From Histoplasma ohiense (lineage: Eukaryota > Ascomycota > Eurotiomycetes > Onygenales > Ajellomycetaceae): a stretch of 64,000 nt of DNA. The position numbers and the translations under genes are program-made. A model generated the notes under the pieces. It saw only the letters and a program-made list of their open reading frames with translations, was not told where the DNA came from and did not search any database. Positions 44,453 through 56,198 of this stretch are shown here, piece after piece. Each line of letters begins with the position of its first letter. Position 1 is the first letter of the stretch. The stretch covers positions 3,477,001 through 3,541,000 of the forward strand of contig JAEVHH010000005.1 of NCBI GenBank assembly GCA_017607445.1. The letters are read 5' to 3'.

Positions 44453-44810
44453 AGTGGTCTTGATCTTTATAGTTTGTTACATTCAAGGTATTTTTTACAT
44501 TTATAATGGAGAACCAGATGTGAGCATAGCAGATGCTAGCGGAGAATTAGAAGCTATTGGACAGGAGCCGACCTCCTGTCTACCAAGTAGATACACTTTG
44601 ATATACAAATTTAGGACATGGTCATCTCGTCATCTCGTCTTGCCATAGGCGCCTGGCACGAGGCATATATCAATAATATATATATCATTTACGAGCTATA
44701 AAAACAAAATCAAAGGAAATAATAATTTCATAACGCTCAGTCTATTCTAGGTCTTACCGGTTTTCTCATTACTCATCTGGTGGTTGTGGGGAAATGAGAA
44801 AAGTCATCTA
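44453..44810. other. Short intergenic between convergent UstYa-type copy 2 and OPT genes
   Basis: AT-rich, includes tatatatcaataatatatatatc near 44665-44690. No gene. Confidence 0.5.
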
Positions 44811-47620
44811 TCAACACCTCCCAGCAGGACACCCAACTCTCGTCCCCAACCTCTCTCCTCCAACCCCCAACACAGAAAGTAACGCATTAATCGTCCCTCC
44901 AATGCCTTCACCAGCCATAAACCCCGCCGCAACCGCATATCCAAACGCCTCATACCACAACGGCGCCTTCCAGTGCCACACCACCGCCACCAACGAGCCG
45001 ATAAGCATGGCAATCCCATACTGTGGCGAAGGCAGCGTAAACGCCATGGCTAAAATCATAACGTTGGGATGGTACGCACGCATCCGCTCCCATTTCCCCA
45101 CCCACACGCTGTGCCGGATGATTATCATTAGGACGCCGATGATGGCCATTACGATGGAGAAGGTGAGAGAGGTGCGCGGGATGGGCAAAACGGGCTCTGT
45201 GGCGGCTACTGCCACGGCGCGCCAGGCGGCGACGGCGGGAGAGGAGAATTCGCAGGCGTTTGTGGTGGTGGTGGTGGAATTGTTTGAGGTGATTGGTGGG
45301 TTATTTTCTGTGGAGAGGATGCAAGGGTAGGCTGTTGCGAAGATGAGGAAAATGGATGGGGCGAAAAATGTGGCGAAGAGGGTTCCTATTAGCTGTGCTG
45401 CGTACTGTAGTCGGGGTGACGTGCCTAGGAGGTATCCGACGCGGAAGTCGCCCATGAGGTCTGTGGGGGGTTATTGAGCCGCTGAAAATTTATTCAAGAA
45501 TGGGGGTGGCACGTTTTTGTATAAGAACATACCACAAGCTTGACTCCCGCCGATATTAGTCAGGGCACCGCCTAAGAGATTCAGGCGTTGGGAATTTTGA
45601 ACGGTTTGGTCTCTCGTTGTGCTGCTCAAGGTTACCTGAGACACTTTGGAGAGGATACCAAGAGGCGTAGTGTCTGTGCAATACATATATTTCTGTTAGA
45701 TCCCTCTAGTTGTTTCGGTACCATGAAGGACTCAGTCAAACTCACCAGTTGCCCCAGTTGCTTGAATAGCCATGAGGGACAGTATAAAAGCTAGGAAAAG
45801 AGCAAACAATGACTCCGAAACTCTCATCCCAAACTGGTATTTCAGGCCTGGGCAGGCCACAACGATAACAAAAATTAGACCCGGAAGCCACATCCATACT
45901 TTGACACTATCCTTTGAATCGTCCACGGCTCCTTCGTCTTTTTCCGTCATCAGGGTATACCGATGGTTTCCGTTTCGCAGTTGGGACAGAATTTTTGATA
46001 CTGCTCGAGTGGAGTCCCGACCAATAATCCAAAACACACGCCATTGACAAGCAAGTTCTGCAAAAATTAATACACTAATTAGCCGAGAACGCTGTAACTA
46101 CCGGATTCGTATGTCTTCATACGCACCGGCAAGAGCCACTGCTGCCATTGTGATCACGCCTGGCCATAAAAGCCAATATCGCGGGCTTGGGTGAGAGGCC
46201 GTTGCAAAGTCCTTCGAAAGGGACGAATAGGACATCAGACTCGACCATTTCGAGTCTGTAGACGCTGGCTCTCCAAAGGCCAATCCATGCCTTACCAGAT
46301 ACGGGCCAATGATACCCCTAATGCTTAGTTAGTAACGTTGCGTAGTGGTATGTGGTGCCGTGAGCCTTTCAGGTTAACTTACCACGCCAACACCGATCCG
46401 ACGGTAAAAGAAACAGCAACGTTGATTCCCACGAGCATCCCAGAGCCGATGAATGCAGGTGTCCATTCAACAATCCAGCCCCAGCTTTCCATAGACATGG
46501 CCCACTCGACGAGGACTCCGCCGCTGACTAGCCAAGTAAAAGGATGCCAGTCCTGAACAGATTGGAGGGTGAGTCGAAGAAAATTCATACTTAACAGATG
46601 CAAGCAGGAAATCAAAAGACAAATAGTTAGGCTTACCCATAGAACCCCAATGGCATACTGGGATGCAACACGCAAAAGCACGGCGAATATAAAAGCGTAA
46701 AGCAACGCTTCAAGTTTGCGACGGGCCATAGATGCGCCGCTAGCGGCTTGGTGCATACTGCGAATAGTGATAGCAGTAGCAGAGGACGACGGAAAGATAA
46801 GATTAAGTTCTCGAGCTACCTGGACCAAGAAGAAGTTCCGCACTAGAGAAACGATCATCAGGTTCTCTAGACTTGACCGATAAAACAAGGAGAACATGCC
46901 AAAGTGGATGAATAGCACGTACGTGGCGCAATGGTCAAGAGGCCAAAGTAGCCCCCAATGGCAGTCAAAGTCGTAATTCGAAAGAAATCCTTCACCGGGA
47001 CAGAGAGCAGCCCCAACTGATACAGCGCAGGAATTGCAGAGACGAAAACATTGGACAATCCCCCTGCTGCCGTGGCAGCAGTTTGGACAATGTTGTTCTC
47101 ATGGGGACCAAAGTTGTTCTGGGAAGTATACTTTGTCCACGATTTGAGGACAGCAAAACCCACAATTGACTAAATACGACATGGCGCTTAGAAATATATT
47201 TTGCCTGTGGCTCAAGGAAGCAGTTGTGTAACCTGCAAGGGCTTGACAATCTGCACTCACCCCGAAAATGTTAGCCGAGGTCGTCCAGCCTGCTTTGAGC
47301 CCAAGATAAATATTGGAGGCGTTCACCAATGCTCCACAGAGGCATCCAATGAGTAATGCTCGGAATGTGAGAATTGGATTCGGATCATGATGCATGTCTG
47401 GGAAGGGGGCGAATTTGTCCTCAGTGAGATCTGCTCCCTCTGCAAAGATGATCTCTCCTTCCGGCGAGTTCCGCCCGGCTGATCGTACATCATCATGATA
47501 ATTATTATCTTCTTCTTCTCCAGACTCGGGGCTCCGCCAGGGAATATCCTGAAGCTCAGTCTCACTTGAGCTCTCTGGCAAGGCAGAATAGCGCGGGTTT
47601 GATGTTGGCGTTTGGCGCAT
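44811..47620 (-). CDS. OPT-family oligopeptide transporter
   Basis: Proton-coupled importer of small peptides or metal-peptide complexes. Eight minus-strand exons: 47261-47620, 46923-47169, 46637-46842, 46383-46552, 46127-46317, 45746-46057, 45533-45673, 44811-45460; 758 residues, normal for OPT. An acidic N-terminal tail of about 85 residues precedes the first span (FRALLIGCLCGALVNASNIY). Family motifs include FGPHENNIVQTAATAAGGLS and GDFRVGYLLGTSPRLQYAAQ. About 14-16 spans are expected and most are visible. The start is set at 47620 (MRQTPTS); an upstream in-frame ATG at 47659 would add 13 hydrophobic residues. It is the last gene of the cluster candidate, tail-to-tail with UstYa-type copy 2. 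Uptake of trimmed leader peptides or handling of the product are both possible. Confidence 0.9.
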
Positions 47621-48692
47621 GACAGGAATCAAGCAAGATGTATATATATATAGATGCAAACTATATCAAGACATCCTCAGCAGGTGCCCTAAATATGAAT
47701 ATTAGGGGATCAGCCTCTTCGTTTGGGATGCGCTGCACATAAATAACTGCCCGCTTGATGTCGAACCCCATATCCACTTGATGCTTAGTGACAGAGGGTC
47801 CTCGCCATTCCGTGGGACGGTGGGAGCACAGGTGGCCAAAGGACAGCTAAGATTGTGGATTGTGGCTTGATACTTGGCCTCCTTTGTTCTTGGCGGATTA
47901 TCGTTTAGCCGATGTCATCAATTCTTCGCTGCTGACACTGCATAGGGGACCACTAGTTATCAAACCTGGCTATGTAGGTGACACTACGACCTAGCTAATA
48001 TTAGATAGATCTGACTGCCAAGTTGACATGAACTCCAGGCTCTGTTCTGGCCTCTATTTGCTCCTATTCCTAGGTGGAAAGTGTTGGTAGAGAGAAGCGA
48101 GCTTCTGAAAGTCCAAAAATACTAGCACAGTACTAATGGAGGCCACGAGGGTATATTATGCTCACTCCCGCAGTAATAATTTAAGAATTGGGAATATAGT
48201 TAACTATTTAGTTTTGCTTATGAAATTCCGGACTACAATATCAACTGGTTAAGGCTACTGCAAGATGTGTTCCAGGAATTAGCTGGATACTAGTAGTGAT
48301 AGAGAAGAGGATAATGTTAAGGTAAATCGACTCCTGCAGCTGCAGTGCTTGTTAGCTGCGTCGACGGATGATCGCTTGAGAACTGGGTTCCAACTTCCAA
48401 CTTCCAGGCCCAAGTTGCCCTGTGTTGCCATGGTTCCCTTAGAAGCTCGCTGGGTCACGACCTCGTACCCCGCAGAGTTCCCAGCTCCCCCTCAACCTCT
48501 CTACTTCCACCTCAACTCTCCACTGACTGGACCACCCCCAGATTGTATTCTTATATCTTAATGTCGTCGAGTGGGATCCTCTCTCACCTCCTATAAAAAA
48601 TCCCACTTTCCAATTGACTTTGTTCGAAGCTAACCTTGCTCGCAGCTATAATACATCCTCATCTTACCAGCTAACCAGCTAACCAGCTAGCC
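47621..48692. other. Divergent intergenic, OPT / ams1
   Basis: 1.07 kb, no credible gene. It likely marks the right edge of the peptide cluster. A tandem ctaaccag (cttaccagctaaccagctaac) lies just before the ams1 start at about 48662-48690. Confidence 0.5.
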
Positions 48693-51600
48693 ATGGGCGG
48701 AGACAGCAGGCTTCCATCCACTTCCTCCTATCCTACTCTGGTGCATCGTCCCGTTGGCCAGAAGGTTTGGAGTATTTATAAAGACCGACTCCGTCAATTT
48801 ACTGATGGCGGACAATACTCGGGACAAAACCTAGTAGCGTACGATCGTTCCCCACTCACTTTCCCCAGCCTTCCACCCAGTTTATTTGAATACATACCTG
48901 CAAAGCTTCGATGAGGGGTTTTGTTCTTTTTTGAAGCTATTGGCTTGTATAGTAATGTGTGTTCTTTGTTGGTTTATATAGCAAATACTACGAAGCCACA
49001 AACGATGATGAACAGCATGTCAAGCTCTCCGTTTACTCGGTGCCAAATCTGGCCAGACCCAGCTTTAAGGAAGCTACCGCCAATAAATTCAAGCCTACCA
49101 AACGAGGCGAGTCCTTTGGTCCAAGTTGGTCAACCCATTGGTTCAAGATCCAGCTCACGGTGCCAGAGGAGATGCGCAAAAAGGAGCGACTGGAGTTCCA
49201 CTGGGATGCAAACAACGAGGGGATGGTTTGGACGGAGGATGGGAAACCTTTGCAGGGCCTGACAGGCGGTGGTGAGAGGATTGAATGGATTTTGCCTGAC
49301 AGTTTCAGGGATGGAAAGGAACACGTCTTCTATATCGAGATGGCCTGCAATGGAATGTTTGGAAATGCTCCGGGAGGCGACTCTATCCAACCTCCCAGCC
49401 CCAACAAATATTATAGACTTAATGTGGCGAGGATCACAGCTGTAAACTTACAGGCTAGGGCGCTTTATTACGATTTCTGGATGATAGGAGGTATGTATAA
49501 CCCTAATTAATTTTACTTGAAGGAAGTGGGTAACCGACTGAAACGCTTCAAGATGCTGCACGGGAATTCCCTTCGGACTCGTGGCACTCCCATCAGGCCT
49601 TACAAGTTGCAAATGCCATAATGGATGCCTTTATCGAGGGCAATGGCAGCCAGGCGTCGATTGTGAAGGGCCGCAAAATTGCACAGCAATACCTGGGCAA
49701 CTTAGTGGATTCTGACAAGGTCTACAAAACTGACAAGCAGCCGATTGTTTACGGCATTGGCCATTGTCACATAGATACCTGTTGGCTGTGGCCCTGGGCG
49801 GAGACAAGACGAAAAGTGGCCAGGTCCTGGTCTACCCAGTGCGATTTGATGGAACGTTATCCCGAACACCGCTTTGTCTGTTCTCAAGCACAGCAGTTCA
49901 AATGGCTGGAAAAGGACTACCCTTATGCATTTGACCGTGTCAAATCATTTGTGAAAAAAGGGTCCTTCATTCCAATTGGTGGAAGCTGGGTAGAGCACGA
50001 TACTAACATGCCCAGTGGAGAGTCCTTGGCTCGTCAGTTCATCCATGGCCAGCGATTCTTTGAAAGCCATTTTGGCGAACGCTGCACCACTTTTTGGCTG
50101 CCAGATACTTTTGGATACTCATCGCAGATTCCTCAACTCTGTCGGTTAGCCGGGATGAGCCGTTTCTTCACTCAGAAACTCAGTTGGAACAACATCAACA
50201 AATTCCCTCATACGACTTTTAACTGGGTTGCCTTAGATGGTAGCCAAGTCCTTTGCCACATGACTCCAGCAGAGACGTATACAGCCAGCGCCCACTTTGG
50301 AGACGTCCGCAGGAGCGTCCTGCAGCACAAATCGATGGATCAAGATAACACCTCACTTCTAGTCTTTGGAAAAGGTGACGGCGGTGGTGGACCGACTTTT
50401 GAACATCTCGAGAAGCTGCGGAGACTTCGCGGTATGAGTGATACAGGCGAACTCCTTCCCCGTGTCACAATGGGTTCCAGTGTGGATGATTTCTTTGCAA
50501 AACTTGAAGAAAAGGCTGCCAATGGAACGAATTTTGCCACTTGGTATGGGGAACTCTATTTTGAACTCCACCGAGGGACATACACAACTCAGGCCAACAA
50601 TAAATTCAACAATCGTAAATCTGAGTTTGTTCTGCGTGACCTGGAGTTGCTTGCCACGCTAGCTACCCTGAAAGACTCCAAGTATAAATACCCCAAGAAA
50701 GATATCGATGATATGTGGGAGAGCGTTTTACTCTGCCAGTTCCATGACTGTCTTCCTGGAAGTTCGATTGAGATGTGTTACGATGACTCCGATAAGGAGT
50801 ACGCACAGATATTTGCAACCGGGTCAAAGTTAAAAAAGGAGGCGATGAAAGTTCTTGGATTAGATTCTCAAGATAGCAGAGCGGACCGTGGGCTTGTGGC
50901 CATCAACACTCTTCCTTGGCCTCGCTCAGAGATCGTGAGAGTTGACGAAGGGATCACAACCTCTGGAAAACCACAGTATGCACTCGCCCAAGGAGGTATG
51001 GGGGTCATTGCTGTTCAGCCTCTCGGATCTGTTCAAACACCTCCTGTTTCCCTAAATGAAGTGAAAGCAGGGGTCTTTAGGCTCTCAAACTCGAAAGTAT
51101 CTCTCGAGGTGTCCAAAGGGGTAATCACCTCTCTTGTCGATCTAGCGGAGCAAAGAGAGATTATCGCAAAGGGTGGAAAAGCTAACCAGCTAGTGATCTT
51201 CGACGATAAACCTCTTTACTGGCAAGCGTGGGATGTTGAAGTCTACCATCTTGAATCCCGGAAGGAGTTGACGTCTGGGACAACTACAATCGCAGAGAAT
51301 AATCCTCATCGTGTTGGTGTTGTAACGAAGACTAATATCAGCGACAAGAGCTGGGTGAAGACAACAATTAGCCTAGCCGCCACTACTGACGATTCAGCTC
51401 CGATAGTGGAGATAACCTGTGAGGTAGAGTGGCAAGAAACTATGAAGTTCCTAAAAGTCGAATTTCCCGTTGATATAACGAACACTGAGGCGTCGTATGA
51501 AACACAATATGGAATAACCAGAAGACCAACACATTATAACACTAGGTATGTACCCACATTATCCAAAAGCACCTACCCATATCAGTTACTAATAGTAATC

Positions 51601-52228
51601 TTCTTCCAGTTGGGATATGGCCAAATTTGAAGTATGCTGCCACAAATGGGCTGATCTTTCCGAGGCTGGCTACGGCGTCTCAATTCTCAACGACTCAAAG
51701 TACGGTTTCGCGACATGTGGCAACTTGATGCGCCTGTCTCTGCTCCGGGCACCAAAAGCTCCCGACGCTCACGCGGATATGGGTCGACACCACATCCGCT
51801 ACGCAATCATGCCGCACAAAGGACCCCTTGACTCCCGCACCGTCCGGGCAGGATACAATTTCAACAACCCACTAATCGTTCAGGCAGCAACTGGCAAAGA
51901 AGACGCCCATCTTTTCAGCGCCTTTTCTCTCAAAGGCTCTTCGTCTCTAATCCTTGACACTGTCAAGCGTGGAGAGGATGATCAAGATGTCTCCCGTGGG
52001 GACTTCAAAGTTCGTTCTGGACGCAGTATTATCCTGCGCATCTATGAGTCTCTAGGTGGGAAAAGTCGCGGTTCTATTTCGTCCAAGTTGCCTGTTAAGC
52101 AGGTGTGGAAGTGCAATTTGCTTGAGGATGATTTGGAGCAGTTGGAAGTGGTGCAGATGGCCGATGCGGTGCAGGTGGATATCGAGTTAAGGGCGTTTGA
52201 GGTTGCGACGTATCGGTTGCAATTGTAA
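48693..52228 (+). CDS. ams1: Class II alpha-mannosidase, GH38 (vacuolar/cytosolic Ams1)
   Basis: Degrades free oligosaccharides from glycoprotein turnover; in yeast it reaches the vacuole by the Cvt pathway. Exons 48693-48838, 48982-49490, 49553-51545, 51610-52228 give 1088 residues. There is no signal peptide, as expected for Ams1. The catalytic domain begins near residue 280: GIGHCHIDTCWLWPWAET carries the His-Asp metal ligands, and FWLPDTFGYSSQIPQ the nucleophile Asp. A mid domain (residues about 520-620, including LCQFHDCLPGSSIEMCYDD with another metal-ligand His) and the beta-sandwich C-terminus follow. All three introns close in phase. Firm assignment. Confidence 0.96.
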
Positions 52229-53274
52229 GGGCGGGTCAGTCTTGCTGGAGTGTATTAGTGAATTACACTTTGTTGAGACATGGGTTTTGACAGCTGCGAT
52301 GTGTCATGAAATGATTTGATTGACATTATATGCCAATGCTTCATGAATATACGATGAGAGAAGGGTGAACTTTGGATATGCTTTTGTGAAGGTGGCTAGC
52401 CCTTCCATATGTCTTTGATTTCGATGTTCCCCCTTTTCCAGCGATAATTCAAAGTTGGAGTTTTAAATTGAGGGCTAAGTTCATATCGTTGATTGGGAGC
52501 AGGGTTATTGGCTATCTATGGAGGATTTCAGTGCCTGAAGTGCAATAATCAAGAGTTGCGACAGTCTTTTTGCTCTTGGAAGCGTACTTGGGTATATGGA
52601 TGTTGCATGTCTTTGGGACAGAGGGGGGATACCTGTAACCTATTGTTCAGGGTAAAGAATCACCTTAATATAGATGCTTTTGGAAATATACATCGTTATC
52701 AGAGCACACGATCACCTAGAATGAGAAGTTGCTGGGGCCAGTTCGCCACTTTATTATTATCATCAGGAATGAGCAAATGAAAGCAATATACATATATATA
52801 CATAATATAGAAAGATCCGCATCGTGATTTTCGTAGCAGATACCAGTCTGTGGCTCAGCGTGTATTAGCAATTGCGAGAGGAGAGCCAGAGAAACGAAAT
52901 ATATATATATATATATATAAGTTATAAATTTGGCGTCGAGGAAGTATAACTTTTTATTTAGACATCGTAAGCTGCTCCCTCCCTCCCATGCAAGCACTCT
53001 TTAGCAAAAATCGATTGTCTGTATTTGGTGTTGATGACCGTCGAATACAATAAATATACTTCCCTCCAAATCAAATTCCTCGCAAAAACACCCCCCCCCC
53101 ATGAGAGGGGAGGGGAGGGAAAAAAAAAAAAAAACCAAGATTCAGTGACCTAACGCCCCAGGTCCCCGGCAGGGTCCAAACCCATTCCCATCCCTAAGAA
53201 ATAAAAAAACCCTCCAGACAATGAAAACAGAAATCACCTCAAATATAACCCTCCCCTGCAGCACATTCCCTCCC
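52229..53274. other. Intergenic between convergent ams1 and eaf6
   Basis: No credible gene. It holds a (ta)n microsatellite at about 52898-52918, a C10 run at 53091-53100 and an A14 run near 53121-53134. Confidence 0.55.
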
Positions 53275-54441
53275 TCACTCCCGCCCGTACGTAATCTTCA
53301 ACCTCTTCACTGGCGGCTTATTACCCCCAGACTCAGCATCATCGTCTCCATCCCTCTCCCGTCCCCTCGCGCCCCCAGCCCCATTACCCGAATTCACATC
53401 ATTTGCATTGGCAGTTGCATTAGCGCCTGCATTTGTATTTGTACTCGTGTTGGTATTAGCATTGGCGTTGGAAGTGGCGCTGGCGTTTGCGTTCGCGTTG
53501 GCAATCGTCGCAGCGGATGATTTCCTGTTTTTCTTATTCGTGCTCGTCTTCACGGTGTTGGGGGCGGGTGGATTGCTGTTGCTATTGCTATTGCTGTTGT
53601 TGATTGCGTTGGAAGTCTCTTTATGGTCTCTAGTGTTGTTGCTGTTGTTGCTGTTATCTCTCTGAAAGCCTGGCATGGAAACGGAGGTGGGTGTCGGGGC
53701 GTGGGAAGGGGTTGTGTTTGTGCTGGAGGGGGCGGGAGAGTCCTATGTCGTTTATACATATACACACACATGGTCAGCCCAGGGCATATGGTAAATTGGG
53801 TGGGTCGAAGAAATAGTGGGGAGGTAGATAGAGAGCAGGAATAGAGACAGACGGGGTTTGATGGCCAAGCTCATACGCACCCTCATAAAACTAGCTGAAC
53901 TCCTCGAGAACACCCGGTCGGTGTCTTGGACCGCTGATTTTCTTCGTGTGGTTGGGCCTCCTGTGCCGCTGCCACCAGTCATCGATCCAAGGCTGCTTCC
54001 GAAACCTATGCCTGACCCGCCAGAAGAGCCTTTGATGTAATTATCGAACCCTTTAATTATGTTTCCCGCGCCAGTTTCTTCGAGGTAGGATTGCTCGAAG
54101 CGGTATATCGATTCTTCTAGGGCAGCCTGGTGTAGATGTTAGCAAGTTTTCGTTCCTCTGGTCATTTTTCTGCTACTCATATTGCAGGAGAAGAGAAGTG
54201 TCCGGAAATAATGAGCGATGCAGACAGGATAACTACTACCGGTGGTGGCAGGTCAGCATGGGTTCCATACCATGTTCTTATCCATTAGCCGCTTCTTCTG
54301 TATTGTCTCTCTCAGTTCGCGTCTGAGCTTCTCATAATATGGGATCCCGCGACTCTGCACTTGTTCCGACCCAGAAGTAGCCGGAACGCCATTAGGGCCG
54401 GTCGCACCGGCAGTGGTTGCGGGCGGGATGTTTTCCGTCAT
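53275..54441 (-). CDS. eaf6: Chromatin modification protein Eaf6 (NuA4 histone acetyltransferase subunit)
   Basis: Small scaffold subunit of the NuA4/NuA3 acetyltransferase complexes. Minus-strand exons 54271-54441, 53881-54126, 53275-53742; 294 residues. The conserved N-terminal coiled coil spans exons 1-2: YEKLRRELRETIQKKRLMD, then AALEESIYRFEQSYLEET and IIKGFDNYIKGSS. The rest is disordered, dominated by Asn/Ser/Ala/Thr tracts (NNSNSNSNSNPP, ANANANASATSNANANTNTS) coded by GCN/AAY repeats, and ends KRLKITYGRE. The tail is much longer than the core and looks like an expanded microsatellite-coded region. Firm assignment. Confidence 0.93.
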
Positions 54442-54882
54442 GAAGGGTCAGCTAAGCGTAGAAGAGTTGGGGATTTTTAAAACTACACTCGAAATCCGGC
54501 GATTGGACTCGCAAAGGGACGTTTCATAGTGTCAAAGCCAGGAGAAGGAATGGTTGTCATTGGATGGAGAGCGGCCGAACGAAAACTGACGTCTTTGATT
54601 TTGTTCAACACTGAGACAGCCTGTTTGTGTTGTTTGCACCGCCAGCGGATGTTAAATCTGCTCAAAGCTGCTCAGGGATATGCAAGCAACATATCGAGCT
54701 AGGTCTGTCTCTCTCTGTCCCACCTTGGCTTGCTCAAATACTTGAGAGTCGGAGCAGGAGGGATAGCTATATAACAAGAGGGATTCCCCTTTGAATTTGA
54801 TTTATTCGTCCTCCTACGAAGCATTCCCTTGTCGCCCCCGGAACAGCTCTCCAGCACTAACCTACGATCATATTCTGAAGCC
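54442..54882. other. Divergent intergenic, eaf6 / Ctr copper transporter
   Basis: 441 bp, no gene recognised. Confidence 0.5.
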
Positions 54883-56111
54883 ATGGACCACTCAATGCAT
54901 CATGCCGGGATGGATGGCCATGGAGATATGGACATGGGTGGTCAATGTAGCATGAATGTATGTGCAGATATATATGCTCGCTCCCCGTGTTTTACCACCA
55001 GGCAATGATGCACGGATGGTCGTTTATTGACTAACTACTGGTACTAATAAATGATCTAGATGCACTTCACCTTCTCCTCACACAACCTGTGTATAATTTT
55101 TAAACAGTGGCGCATAACAGGGCCCTTCTCCCTTATCTTCTCACTTGTTGCCATTGTGCTCCTGACTGCTGGCTACGAGGGTATTCGCGTGATGGCACGC
55201 CGTTATGAAGCACGGCATGCATTGGCGTTGAAAGATAGCCCCATACCGGCTGCCGGAGGATACTCATCCGGTATGTTGTTGGATTTCTGTGCTAATTTTT
55301 TTTTTTTTTTCGCTTTTTAATTTTCCATTTCTATGTATCTGCGCCACGGGTACATATGTTCCATCCTTTCCGAAAGCCTCCCCGTACAGAGGAGTAGAGA
55401 AAGTGTGTGTGCGTGTTTGCACATGTGAAGACATAGCCCCTATTTCCCAACCCACAAAAATAACCAATTCTGTGGAGGCTCAAAATATCTTTCTGAAACA
55501 ATGAAGATGTCGAGACGCCAGATGTTATCAATGACAGTGACAACGCGCTGCCCACTCCCAATGCCCCTCTTCTTTCCAACAACAACAACACCACTACCAA
55601 CGGTGGAACAGCTGGCTCACTGCTCTTCGCAGCGCGGATCGAGAGGAGGCGGAGGGGCAAGCTGCTTCTTGCGACCTTCTACGCTGTGCAGGTCTTTTAT
55701 AGTTTTATGATCATGTGAGTAACCCCCAACCTTTTTTTTCCCGATGGGGCCATGGATTTAGAGCAAAAATGAATTGATATATGTTTTTGTTTTAATTTGC
55801 AGGCTTCTTTTCATGACATATAACGGTTGGGTTATGCTGGCGGTGGCTGTCGGGGCGTTTATGGGGTACATGGTTTTTGGAGGTGAGGCAACTAAGTCTG
55901 TTTCTTGTCATTGATCCTTTCATTCTATATGCTGGATTCAGATCCCTCTCTTTGGTATGAAGTTTATTCGGTCGTATATGAATATACATACACATATATA
56001 CCATACGTTCCCGAATGGCCAGTGCGAATTGCAATATATAGCCTTTCGTCTGCAATGTTCACAAATGCTTGCTTTTGTATCTTTAACGGATTTTGTGTAT
56101 ATACACTCTAA
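54883..56111 (+). CDS. Ctr-family copper transporter
   Basis: High-affinity Cu(I) channel subunit; three copies form the pore. Exons 54883-54957, 55060-55270, 55507-55714, 55803-55882, 55942-56111 give 247 residues. The N-terminus is Met/His-rich (MDHSMHHAGMDGHGDMDMGG), the copper-gathering region. Span 1 is FSLIFSLVAIVLLTAGYEGI, span 2 contains the MxxxM pair (FYSFMIMLLFMTYNG), and span 3 has the GxxxG packing motif (GAFMGYMVFG). Between spans 1 and 2 is an Asn/Thr-rich loop and a basic RIERRRRGK. The last exon gives an unusual Tyr-rich tail rather than a typical Cys/His end, so its boundaries are the least certain part. The function call is firm. Confidence 0.87.
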
Positions 56112-56198
56112 TAACCGATGAACACGTCCATCATCTCGTATTCCTTCCTGTTATTTTGAAAGAGATACGCAGGTAATATCTTTCCTGACCTCCCCGAG

